From NCBI RefSeq assembly GCF_013166605.1, contig NZ_JABKKF010000008.1, forward strand, positions 1 to 64,000: 64,000 nucleotides of DNA. The letters run 5' to 3'. This stretch comes from Xylanibacter muris. Lineage in GTDB: Bacteria > Bacteroidota > Bacteroidia > Bacteroidales > Bacteroidaceae. Of this stretch, positions 57,120-64,000 are shown piece by piece (positions within the stretch are counted from its first letter, which is position 1; the number at the start of each line of letters is the position of its first letter). The notes under the pieces were generated by a model, which saw nothing but the letters and a program-made list of their open reading frames with translations, ran no database searches and was not told where the DNA came from. The position numbers and the translations under genes are program-made.

Positions 57120-57202
57120 AAGTATCTGATATTTATCTATAAGTAATCATTACAAAAAGCAAGTCATAAGAAGATTGCCCACAATCATAATCTTAATAAA
57201 TG

Positions 57203-57210
57203 CAAAATTA
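57203..57210 (-). promoter_or_regulatory. Promoter element (TAATTTTG) of the TonB_C gene pair
   Basis: Minus-strand TAATTTTG upstream of the gene at 56709-57119. Confidence 0.55.
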
Positions 57211-57360
57211 CACAAAAGATATTACTATTTTGTTTTTACAACTGTAAAAAGCACAAACAGTCTCAAACATTGAGACAAATCTTATCCTACCAACCGGTCA
57301 TAAACCAAAACCCAAGACCAATTCAGACTAATTGGATTCTAAATATACAGAAAGCCATAA

Positions 57361-57402
57361 GGCGGTGGAAATGTCAAAAAACAACGTTGCATTTCCACCG
57401 CC
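57361..57402 (-). terminator. Probable terminator of the double TonB_C gene
   Basis: Perfect 13-bp stem GGCGGTGGAAATG (57361-57373) with CATTTCCACCGCC (57390-57402). There is no clear T-run after it, so termination is likely but not certain. Confidence 0.55.
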
Positions 57403-57439
57403 TCATAACCGTCCCGATACTTTTACAGACGTTTTACCG

Positions 57440-58186
57440 TCATTTAGCAAAGTCAAACGTTATAGGTACAGAATATTTTACCTCCACCGGTTTTCCGTTC
57501 AATTTTGCAGGAATCCATTTGGGCATGGCTTCCACTACGCGCACAGCCTCTTCGTCAAGCAGCGGATTTACAGATTTCAACACTTTTGCCTCCGTAACAG
57601 AACCATCGACACCAATAGCAAAACTTACGACAACCCGTCCCTTTATGCCTTGTTTTTCTGCTGCAGCGGGATACTTCACGTTCTCTGCCAAATAATTCAT
57701 TAAAGCCTCCTTCCCACCTGGAAATGAAGCGAGCTTTTCCGGATTTGAAAATATTTTGGGCTTTTTCTCTGCCGTCGTTCCAGACTTTTCAGGCAGACGG
57801 AACACTACAGGAAGAGTCATCTTCACCTCTACGTGCTTACCATCCTTCTTTGCCGGAATCCACTTAGGCATGGCTTTCACTACACGCACAGCCTCTTCGT
57901 CAAGAGCAGGAGCTATATGCCTGACAACATTAATATCCTTCACGGAACCGTCTACACCAACAATGAAATCTATAATCACACGACCTTGAACACCATTACT
58001 TCTCGCTTCCTCCGGATATTTCGTATTCTTTGAGAAATACTCCCTCATAGCATCTGCACCACCAGGGAACATCGGACTCTGCACATCTGTGCCTAAAGCG
58101 TTTTTCTTCTGTGCCTCAGTAGCATTCTGTGCAAATACAAACATAGGCATGAACGCCAACAGCAGCAATATTCTTTTCATATTCAA
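57440..58186 (-). CDS. Secreted protein with two tandem TonB C-terminal domains
   Basis: 248 residues. Signal peptide MKRILLLLAFMPMFVFAQ. Two TonB_C domains in tandem: the first has MFPGGADAMREYFSKNTKYP and AVRVVKAMPKWIPAKKDG (about 38-128), the second SFPGGKEALMNYLAENVKYP and AVRVVEAMPKWIPAKLNG (about 150-248). The copies are alike in DNA as well, pointing to an internal duplication. The proteins could bind TonB boxes or peptidoglycan in the periplasm; function unknown. ATG 58180 (MKR) is an alternative start. Confidence 0.88.
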   Translation of the reverse strand: MNMKRILLLLAFMPMFVFAQNATEAQKKNALGTDVQSPMFPGGADAMREYFSKNTKYPEEARSNGVQGRVIIDFIVGVDGSVKDINVVRHIAPALDEEAVRVVKAMPKWIPAKKDGKHVEVKMTLPVVFRLPEKSGTTAEKKPKIFSNPEKLASFPGGKEALMNYLAENVKYPAAAEKQGIKGRVVVSFAIGVDGSVTEAKVLKSVNPLLDEEAVRVVEAMPKWIPAKLNGKPVEVKYSVPITFDFAK

Positions 58187-58233
58187 ACATTTTATATTAT
58201 ATCTACATTACCCTTTCGCTTTATAAAGATTTC

Positions 58234-58605
58234 TCAGATACCGGCCATAAAACCGTTGCGATCTACAATAAAGCGCAAATGCGTACCCTTACCGATAATC
58301 ATTTCACCCTGACGTGCCTCCAGACGAAAATAGAGCCTGCGCTCATCCACTTTGTCAAGAGTAGCCGTAGCCGTCACTTCGGCCCCTGCCGGTGAGGGTT
58401 TAATGTGCGAAGTCTCAATATGCCCGCCCACAGTCGTACTGCCAACCGGCAACGAATCCGCAACAGCAAGCATCGCTGCTTTCTCCATCATCGCCACCAT
58501 GGCCGGAGTGGCAAAAACAGGCAAGTCTCCCGAACCTAAGGCCATCGCCGTGTTTGTTTCATTTACAACCAATCTAACAGTATATGTAAGTCCTGTCTTT
58601 ATCAT
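58234..58605 (-). CDS. Hotdog-fold thioesterase, FlK-like
   Basis: 123 residues of the fluoroacetyl-CoA-thioesterase-like family: GLTYTVRLVVNETNTAMALGSGDLPVFATPAMVAMMEKAA near the start with the catalytic-type Thr and Glu (FATP and MEKA), then TTVGGHIETSHIKPSP with the His, and GKGTHLRFIVDRNGFM at the end. Family members in Bacteroidales hydrolyse small acyl-CoAs; a fluoroacetyl substrate is very unlikely here. Own promoter. Confidence 0.9.
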   Translation of the reverse strand: MIKTGLTYTVRLVVNETNTAMALGSGDLPVFATPAMVAMMEKAAMLAVADSLPVGSTTVGGHIETSHIKPSPAGAEVTATATLDKVDERRLYFRLEARQGEMIIGKGTHLRFIVDRNGFMAGI

Positions 58606-58630
58606 ATTATATATAATTATTTTTCCATGG

Positions 58631-58659
58631 CAAATTTATACAATTATTTCAAAAAACAA
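58631..58659 (-). promoter_or_regulatory. Promoter of the thioesterase gene
   Basis: Minus strand: TTG at 58657-58659, 18-base spacer, TAAATTTG at 58631-58638; 25 bases before the ATG. Confidence 0.65.
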
Positions 58660-58797
58660 GAACATCACTGATGTTTATTTACATCCAGTTAAGAAAAACC
58701 ACGGTATAGAACCGGTAGGGAATTGCATACAAACAGCTAAAACAACTTCTTATGTAAGTTTTGCACCATTGGCATGGTATTTCTCGGAAGTTTATAT

Positions 58798-58805
58798 TAC
58801 TTTTG
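58798..58805 (+). promoter_or_regulatory. Promoter element (TACTTTTG) of the carbonic-anhydrase-like gene
   Basis: TACTTTTG followed by CATAAAAC, 25 bases before the ATG at 58831. The thioesterase gene diverges from it. Confidence 0.6.
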
Positions 58806-58830
58806 CATAAAACAGATATAACAAAACACA

Positions 58831-59349
58831 ATGGCACTTATAAAATCAATCAAGGGTCTTACCCCGAAATGGGGCAAAGAATGCTACTTCAGCGAAAACG
58901 CCACCATTGTAGGTGAGGTTACTATGGGCAACGAATGCTCTATATGGTTTAACGCTGTAGTCAGGGGCGATGTCGCCCCTATCACGATGGGCAATGGAGT
59001 GAACGTTCAGGACGGTGCATGCGTACACGTAACAAACACCACCGGACCGACAGTCATAGGAAACAATGTCAGCATAGGGCACAACGCCACCGTACATGCC
59101 TGCACAATAAAAGACGGTGCGTTAATCGGCATGGGGGCCACCCTGCTCGACAAATGTGTTGTAGGCAAAGGCGCTGTTGTTGCCGCCGGTGCGTTGGTAT
59201 TGCAAGGCACGGAAATAGGCGAACACGAGATTTGGGGAGGCGTTCCGGCAAAGTTCATAAAGAAAACCCGCCCTGATCAGGCAGAAAGCTTTGCAAACCA
59301 CTACATCGAATATTCTAAATGGTATCTTGAAGAAGATAAGAAAGACTGA
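58831..59349 (+). CDS. Gamma-class carbonic anhydrase-like hexapeptide-repeat protein
   Basis: 172 residues. A left-handed beta helix of hexapeptide repeats (ATIVGEVTMGNECSIWFNAVVRGDVAPITMG) with GDGACVHV-type and GHNATVHACTIKDGALIGMGATLL sequences. Three histidines in the expected zinc positions are visible (CVHV, SIGHNATVH). It ends in an amphipathic helix (YIEYSKWYLEEDKKD). This is the YrdA/PaaY-like branch; carbonic anhydrase activity in this branch is variable. Confidence 0.92.
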   Translation: MALIKSIKGLTPKWGKECYFSENATIVGEVTMGNECSIWFNAVVRGDVAPITMGNGVNVQDGACVHVTNTTGPTVIGNNVSIGHNATVHACTIKDGALIGMGATLLDKCVVGKGAVVAAGALVLQGTEIGEHEIWGGVPAKFIKKTRPDQAESFANHYIEYSKWYLEEDKKD

Positions 59350-59373
59350 TATATCTTAGTCTGAATAAAAACA

Positions 59374-59419
59374 GAACGGCCATGAGGAATATTAAGTAAT
59401 ATATACCCCATGGCCGTTC
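59374..59419. terminator. Bidirectional terminator between the carbonic-anhydrase-like gene and waaA
   Basis: Stem GAACGGCCATG (59374-59384) with CATGGCCGTTC (59409-59419). On the minus strand it is followed by TGTTTTTATTC, and on the plus strand by CATTATATAA. It best fits the end of waaA. Confidence 0.75.
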
Positions 59420-59467
59420 CATTATATAAATGCCACCGTGCTTACAGAGACCGGACCTTTTATAACA

Positions 59468-60697
59468 CTAAAGCTTTACATTGGAGAATATTATATCCGT
59501 AGCTCCTGCCTTACTTTTAACATAGTCTCCCGCATCACGCCCGCACTTCTCAAGCCATGCCTCATCCGAGACAAGACGGTGCATTATTTCCTCAAATTCT
59601 CCATAAGTTGAGAAATCAAATCCTCCGCCACTGCCTTTCAGTCCCTGGGCTTCCTGAAAATTGGCATTATTAGGACCGAAAACAACCGGCATCCCCCATA
59701 CGGCAGCCTCAAGCACATTGTGGATCCCTACACCAAAGCCTCCTCCGACATAGGCTACATCGCCATAATGATATATGCTTGACAACAAGCCGTAACAGTC
59801 AATGATAAGGCAATCTGCATCCATGGCATCCTCCGGTGTCGCACCGGTATATCGCAAAATCTTACGGCCGGCTCCGATCTTTTCAATTATCTGCTGCAAA
59901 TGCTCATCACTGACAACGTGGGGAGCTATTATCATACGCCACTCAGGATGGTCACGGAAGTATTCTATGAAAATATCCTCATCCGAAGGCCAGCTGCTTC
60001 CTGCCACAAACACCTTGTGCCCTTTACGGAAAGCATCGACAACCGGAAGTTGTTTTGACATTTCCTTTATCTTAAGTACACGGTCAAAACGGGTATCGCC
60101 CGTAACAGTCACGATATCCTGACTTATACCAATACCGGAAAGAAGATTTCTGCTCACGTCATTCTGAACATAAAAATGGGTGAAGCACCGCAACACCCTG
60201 CGATATGCGAAGCCATACCAACGAAAGAATATCTGTCCGGGACGGAATATGCTTGACACACTATAAACCGGCACATTACGGTGTTTCAGTATATGCAAAT
60301 AATTATACCAGAACTCATATTTAATGAAAAATGCCATTACCGGACGTACCAGACGTAGAAAACGTATGGCATTTATCGGAGTATCAAGCGGCAGATAACA
60401 CACAATGTCCGCTCTGTTGTAATTCTTTTGCACCTCATAGCCTGAAGGCGAGAAAAAAGTAAGGAGAATCTTATACTCAGGATGATTACGGCGGAGACGC
60501 TCCATCAAAGGACGCCCTTGTTCAAACTCTCCAAGCGACGCCGCGTGGAACCACACATAAGACGCACACGGATCAACCTTCTCACGCAACACCTCGAAAG
60601 CCATGCGCTCCCCATGCCACATCTTCTTCACCTTCTTATTGAACAGACTGGCTATCGCTACGCCCAACAGGTATAAGTATATAGCTAAATTATACAT
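59468..60697 (-). CDS. waaA: 3-deoxy-D-manno-octulosonic acid (Kdo) transferase
   Basis: 409 residues. Attaches Kdo to lipid A at the cytoplasmic face of the inner membrane. An N-terminal anchor (MYNLAIYLYLLGVAIASLF) precedes the GT-B fold: WFHAASLGEFEQGRPLMERL with the catalytic Glu (about 50-69), FFIKYEFWYNYL, the second-domain GSSWPSDEDIFIEYF and the nucleotide-sugar site EAAVWGMPVVFGPNNANFQEAQGL. Length is typical. It follows gltX by 12 bases and is probably co-transcribed. Confidence 0.95.
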   Translation of the reverse strand: MYNLAIYLYLLGVAIASLFNKKVKKMWHGERMAFEVLREKVDPCASYVWFHAASLGEFEQGRPLMERLRRNHPEYKILLTFFSPSGYEVQKNYNRADIVCYLPLDTPINAIRFLRLVRPVMAFFIKYEFWYNYLHILKHRNVPVYSVSSIFRPGQIFFRWYGFAYRRVLRCFTHFYVQNDVSRNLLSGIGISQDIVTVTGDTRFDRVLKIKEMSKQLPVVDAFRKGHKVFVAGSSWPSDEDIFIEYFRDHPEWRMIIAPHVVSDEHLQQIIEKIGAGRKILRYTGATPEDAMDADCLIIDCYGLLSSIYHYGDVAYVGGGFGVGIHNVLEAAVWGMPVVFGPNNANFQEAQGLKGSGGGFDFSTYGEFEEIMHRLVSDEAWLEKCGRDAGDYVKSKAGATDIIFSNVKL

Positions 60698-60709
60698 TAT
60701 ATATAATGT

Positions 60710-62227
60710 CTATCCTAATTGACCTATCGCGCGTTTCATGCGGGAAACAGTTTCCTCTTTTCCAAGGAATGCAGATATGTCAAACATTCCGGGCCCCTTT
60801 CCTTCTCCAACAAGAGTAAGACGCCAGGCATTCATTATATTACCCAGCTTATATTCTTTCCGTTGTATCCACTCCTCAACAATTTTCTCCTGACTGTCAA
60901 CGGAGAAATCTTCAATGCCCTCGAGCACTTCCACAAGTTCGGTCATTGCCTGAGCAGAATCTTCCTTCCAACGCTTCTTGCGTGTCTTCTCGTCATAAGC
61001 ATCAGGAGCTACAAAGAAGAATGAGCACAAAGGCCAAAGCTCATTAACGAAACTCACACGGTCTTTCATCATCGACACCACAGCCACTATGCGCTCCATT
61101 GTCTCCTCCGGACAATGCTCACGCACTATGGGGGCAAACAATTCCGCAACCTCTTCGTTGCTCTTGCCAAGTATGTATTCGTGATTGAACCATATTCCCT
61201 TCTGATAATCAAAACGTGCACCCGACTTGCTGCATTTACTCAAATCAAACAGTCCAGCAAGCTCGTCAAGGCTATATATCTCACGCTCCGTACCGGGATT
61301 CCATCCTAAGAATGCAAGGAAATTAATGACTGCCTCAGGAAAATACCCGCTCTCACGGTATCCAGATGAGACCTCACCTGTCTTTGGGTCATGCCATTCC
61401 AACGGAAATACGGGAAACCCGAGACGGTCACCGTCACGCTTGCTCAGCTTACCTTTACCTTCCGGCTTGAGCAATAACGGCAAATGAGCAAAACGAGGCA
61501 TTGTGTCTTCCCAGCCGAAAGCCTTATAAAGAAGTACATGAAGCGGAGCGCTCGGCAACCATTCCTCGCCACGTATCACATGCGAGATTTCCATCAGATG
61601 GTCGTCGACAATATTTGCAAGATGATAAGTGGGAAGCTCGTCCGCACTCTTATACAACACCTTGTCGTCAAGAATATCGCTCATAATTCTCACATCACCG
61701 CGGATTATATCATCAACATGCACTGTCTCTCCGGGCTCTATCTTGAATCTCACCACATATTGATTACCTTCCGCCACAAGCCTGTCTACCTCTGTCTTGT
61801 CCAATGTCAGCGAATTGCGCATCTGCATACGCGTATGGGCGTCATACTGAAAATTCTGTATCTCGGCACGCTTGGCATCGAGTTCCTCCGGTGTATCGAA
61901 AGCGATGTAGGCCTTGTCTGCATCAAGCAGCTGCTTCACATATTTTTTATATATATCGCGGCGTTCACTCTGACGATAAGGACCATAATTGCCACCGAAC
62001 GACACGCCTTCATCAAACTTTATACCAAGCCATTTGAACGACTCTATGATATATTCCTCCGCCCCCGGAACAAAACGGTTTGTGTCCGTATCCTCAATAC
62101 GAAACACAAGATCGCCTCCATGCTGACGGGCAAACAAATAATTATAAAGCGCGGTACGCACACCACCTATATGCAATGCCCCTGTAGGACTTGGTGCGAA
62201 ACGCACCCTGACTCTTCTTTCTGCCAT
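60710..62227 (-). CDS. gltX: Glutamyl-tRNA synthetase
   Basis: 505 residues from ATG 62227 ([16 protein letters not shown]); upstream in-frame ATG at 62254 is less likely. The class I signatures are HIGG in [20 protein letters not shown] and [16 protein letters not shown]. No zinc motif is evident. It charges tRNA-Glu and possibly tRNA-Gln, depending on the presence of GlnRS elsewhere. Followed by waaA. Confidence 0.97.
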   Translation of the reverse strand: MAERRVRVRFAPSPTGALHIGGVRTALYNYLFARQHGGDLVFRIEDTDTNRFVPGAEEYIIESFKWLGIKFDEGVSFGGNYGPYRQSERRDIYKKYVKQLLDADKAYIAFDTPEELDAKRAEIQNFQYDAHTRMQMRNSLTLDKTEVDRLVAEGNQYVVRFKIEPGETVHVDDIIRGDVRIMSDILDDKVLYKSADELPTYHLANIVDDHLMEISHVIRGEEWLPSAPLHVLLYKAFGWEDTMPRFAHLPLLLKPEGKGKLSKRDGDRLGFPVFPLEWHDPKTGEVSSGYRESGYFPEAVINFLAFLGWNPGTEREIYSLDELAGLFDLSKCSKSGARFDYQKGIWFNHEYILGKSNEEVAELFAPIVREHCPEETMERIVAVVSMMKDRVSFVNELWPLCSFFFVAPDAYDEKTRKKRWKEDSAQAMTELVEVLEGIEDFSVDSQEKIVEEWIQRKEYKLGNIMNAWRLTLVGEGKGPGMFDISAFLGKEETVSRMKRAIGQLG

Positions 62228-62265
62228 TCCTATGTTTAATCTTACTGTTAGCAAATGATTTTGTG

Positions 62266-62273
62266 CAAAATTA
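62266..62273 (-). promoter_or_regulatory. Promoter element (TAATTTTG) of gltX-waaA
   Basis: Minus-strand TAATTTTG, 38 bases upstream of the gltX ATG. Confidence 0.65.
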
Positions 62274-62367
62274 CAATATTTTTTTGACTTTTATGAAACT
62301 TTTCCTTATTATATAATATCACAGATATATTTAAAGGCAAAAACATAAGACAAAAGCGACATCAGTC

Positions 62368-62397
62368 TTTGCCGATTCGTTTTTTTTAGTATCTTTG
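62368..62397 (+). promoter_or_regulatory. Promoter of the 7TM-HD gene
   Basis: TTTG at 62368-62371, 18-base spacer, TATCTTTG at 62390-62397, then CATTCGC; 33 bases before the ATG at 62431. Confidence 0.75.
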
Positions 62398-62430
62398 CAT
62401 TCGCACATCAAAATAACATATAAAACATCA

Positions 62431-64000
62431 ATGAGCACATTCAATCTTAAAGAAGACATCACATGGCGTGACTTTCTGATACGCGCTGCTATTATAATAG
62501 GCACCGTCACAATAATATTCTGGTTCATGCCGCGTGACAACAGCAACTATTTCCGTGCCGAACAGGGAAAGCCGTGGAAATACGCAGACTTCACTGCCCC
62601 GTTTGATTTTCCCATATACAAATCTGACGAGGTGATAAAAAGAGAACGCGACAGCATCATGGCAGAGTATGAGCCTTATTATCAATACAGCAAGGAAACG
62701 GAACGGACCATGACCAGAAAGTTCGTATCCGATTTCAGTAAAGGCATTCCCGGACTGTCGGATGACTATATAAGCATAATTGCCAACAGGCTGCATGCTG
62801 TATATCAGGCAGGTATAATAAGTTCTGCAGAATTCGGGCAACTGTATACCGACACATCAAGGATGATAAGGATCGTTAACGAGAAAAATGCCGTAAGTGT
62901 ACCTATAAACAGAATATTGTCCACCAAGACGGCATACGAGCAAATCCTCATGTCAAAGATTCTGGAACCCCACAAGCTGATTCTACAGAAATGCAATCTC
63001 AACGAATACATAACCCCGAACCTTATATACGACAAGGAACGTAGCACGGCAAGCCTCAACGATCTTCTCGACAACATTCCATTGGCAAGCGGAGTGGTTC
63101 AGAAAGGCCAGAAAATAATAGCACGGGGAGAAATTGTAAGCGAACAGGTATACAGGACTCTCGAGTCATTCAAGAAAGAAAATGAAAGACGCAACCACGA
63201 CTCTACCCAAATAGGCATCAATGCTGGCGGTGAAGTGCTGTATATAACAATCATAACTGTGTTTTTCACATTATATCTGAGTCTTTTCAGAAAGGATTAC
63301 TTTGAAAAACCGAGAAGCATAGCCATGCTTTATTCACTGATTATATTGTTTTCTGTTCTAACGGCCCTGATGGTAAGAAACAATATCGGACATGTTTATA
63401 TGTTGCCATATTCAATGGTACCGATATTCATACGCGTTTTTATGGATTCACGGACGGCATTCTTCACTCTTGTAGTAATGCTTTTTCTGTGCGCGGTCAT
63501 GCTGCAGCATTCTTTCGACTTCATCGTTGTGGAATCTGCCGCCGGACTTGCTGCCATATATTCGCTTCGCGAACTGCAGAACCGCTCACAACTGTTCAAG
63601 ACAGCGATAATCGTAACACTCGTAAGCATGGCCATGGACATGGCTTTCGACATGATGCACTCAACGGCCGTACAGGGTATAGATATCAGCTACTATAACT
63701 ACTTCATCGTTAACGGATGTCTGCTACTGTTGGCATATCCTCTGTTATACGTGATAGAGAAAGCTTTCGGCTTTACATCCGACATCACACTTATCGAGCT
63801 GTCAAACACCAACACTCCGCTACTCAGAAAGATGAGCGAAATAGCGCCAGGAACTTTCCAGCATTCAATACAGGTAGGAAACCTGGCAGCGGCAATAGCA
63901 AATAAAATCGGAGCAAAAAGCCAGCTCGTAAGAACCGGAGCATTATATCACGATATAGGAAAGCTTGCAAACCCGATATATTTTACAGAAAACCAGGCAG
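62431..64000 (+). CDS. 7TM-HD membrane phosphohydrolase, C-terminus beyond the window
   Basis: The first 523 codons are present and the frame runs off the right edge. An N-terminal transmembrane segment (FLIRAAIIIGTVTIIFWF) precedes a large periplasmic domain (about 40-265; ISSAEFGQLYTD, VVQKGQKIIARGEIVSEQVYR as in 7TMR-HDED extracellular domains). Then come about seven transmembrane segments (GGEVLYITIITVFFTLYLSLF onward), and the HD domain begins with MSEIAPGTFQHSIQVGNLAAAIA and VRTGALYHDIGKLANPIYFTENQ. Homologues such as PgpH hydrolyse cyclic di-AMP. It diverges from gltX. Confidence 0.93.
   Translation, partial: MSTFNLKEDITWRDFLIRAAIIIGTVTIIFWFMPRDNSNYFRAEQGKPWKYADFTAPFDFPIYKSDEVIKRERDSIMAEYEPYYQYSKETERTMTRKFVSDFSKGIPGLSDDYISIIANRLHAVYQAGIISSAEFGQLYTDTSRMIRIVNEKNAVSVPINRILSTKTAYEQILMSKILEPHKLILQKCNLNEYITPNLIYDKERSTASLNDLLDNIPLASGVVQKGQKIIARGEIVSEQVYRTLESFKKENERRNHDSTQIGINAGGEVLYITIITVFFTLYLSLFRKDYFEKPRSIAMLYSLIILFSVLTALMVRNNIGHVYMLPYSMVPIFIRVFMDSRTAFFTLVVMLFLCAVMLQHSFDFIVVESAAGLAAIYSLRELQNRSQLFKTAIIVTLVSMAMDMAFDMMHSTAVQGIDISYYNYFIVNGCLLLLAYPLLYVIEKAFGFTSDITLIELSNTNTPLLRKMSEIAPGTFQHSIQVGNLAAAIANKIGAKSQLVRTGALYHDIGKLANPIYFTENQA

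Larger units (their letters stand above)
57120..57439 (-). other. Intergenic region between TonB_C genes
   Basis: 320 bases with a promoter element (57203-57210) for the downstream pair and a 13-bp hairpin (57361-57402) after the double TonB_C gene. No gene is supported. Confidence 0.6.

Overview
The window is a chromosomal segment from a member of the order Bacteroidales. Three things point there: nearly every transcription unit starts behind the Bacteroidota-type -7 promoter element TAnnTTTG, Shine-Dalgarno sequences are scarce, and the gene content is typical (PorT-like barrel, DUF3467 next to rpsL, fimbrillin-like lipoprotein, BspA-type leucine-rich repeats, GH35 and GH43 enzymes, many small lipoproteins). 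A roughly 24-residue insertion in L23 and the form of malate dehydrogenase suggest the Prevotellaceae side of the order, but I cannot fix the genus.

Layout. 1-8.1 kb: accessory and housekeeping genes (edge of a possible transposase gene, two-cluster ferredoxin, PorT-like protein, gdhA, RlpA-like protein, a small lipoprotein behind a long structured leader, a glycine-zipper lipoprotein, a PAP2 phosphatase, a secreted esterase). 8.2-10 kb: a divergent Dxs-like enzyme. 10.5-28.7 kb, minus strand: one almost unbroken str-S10-spc-alpha ribosomal supercluster read rpsL-rpsG-fusA-rpsJ...secY-map-infA-rpmJ-rpsM-rpsK-rpsD-rpoA-rplQ. 28.7-29.8 kb: a long intergenic space and the DUF3467 gene. 30-35 kb: an accessory block (fimbrial-type lipoprotein, GH35 beta-galactosidase, urea transporter) lying between rpoC and DUF3467-rpsL. 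35-48.1 kb, minus strand: tRNA-Thr, tRNA-Tyr, tRNA-Gly, tRNA-Thr, tuf, tRNA-Trp, secE, nusG, rplK, rplA, rplJ, rplL, rpoB, rpoC. 48.2-49.7 kb: hpf, a XerC/D recombinase and rpsU, also on the minus strand. 50-64 kb: GH43-like enzyme, Xaa-Pro aminopeptidase, mdh, a cluster of three TonB C-terminal-domain proteins (one fused to BspA-type LRRs), FlK-like thioesterase, gamma-carbonic-anhydrase-like protein, waaA, gltX and the start of a 7TM-HD phosphohydrolase cut by the window end.

How the genes fit together. About half of the window is the core gene-expression apparatus (ribosome, RNA polymerase, EF-Tu, EF-G, IF-1, S21, hibernation factor, four kinds of tRNA, GluRS, protein export by SecY and SecE, N-terminal processing by Map). 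Around it sit envelope and carbohydrate-use genes typical of gut or oral Bacteroidales.

The most unusual signals are: (i) a roughly 450-nt leader upstream of the small lipoprotein at 4330, with several perfect stems, a pseudoknot and two mutually exclusive long pairings, the second followed by a T-run; (ii) two intergenic arrays of 22-nt tandem units with internal dyad symmetry (29215-29280 and 49941-50028), the second containing a perfect 21-bp inverted repeat; (iii) an in-frame stop within the conserved N-terminus of the urea transporter; (iv) a Dxs paralogue that lacks expected substrate-phosphate arginines; (v) the LRR-TonB_C fusion in a three-gene TonB_C cluster. I found no CRISPR array, no complete insertion sequence and no rRNA gene. 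All coordinates and pairings were read by eye, and family assignments come from recognised motifs, not searches.
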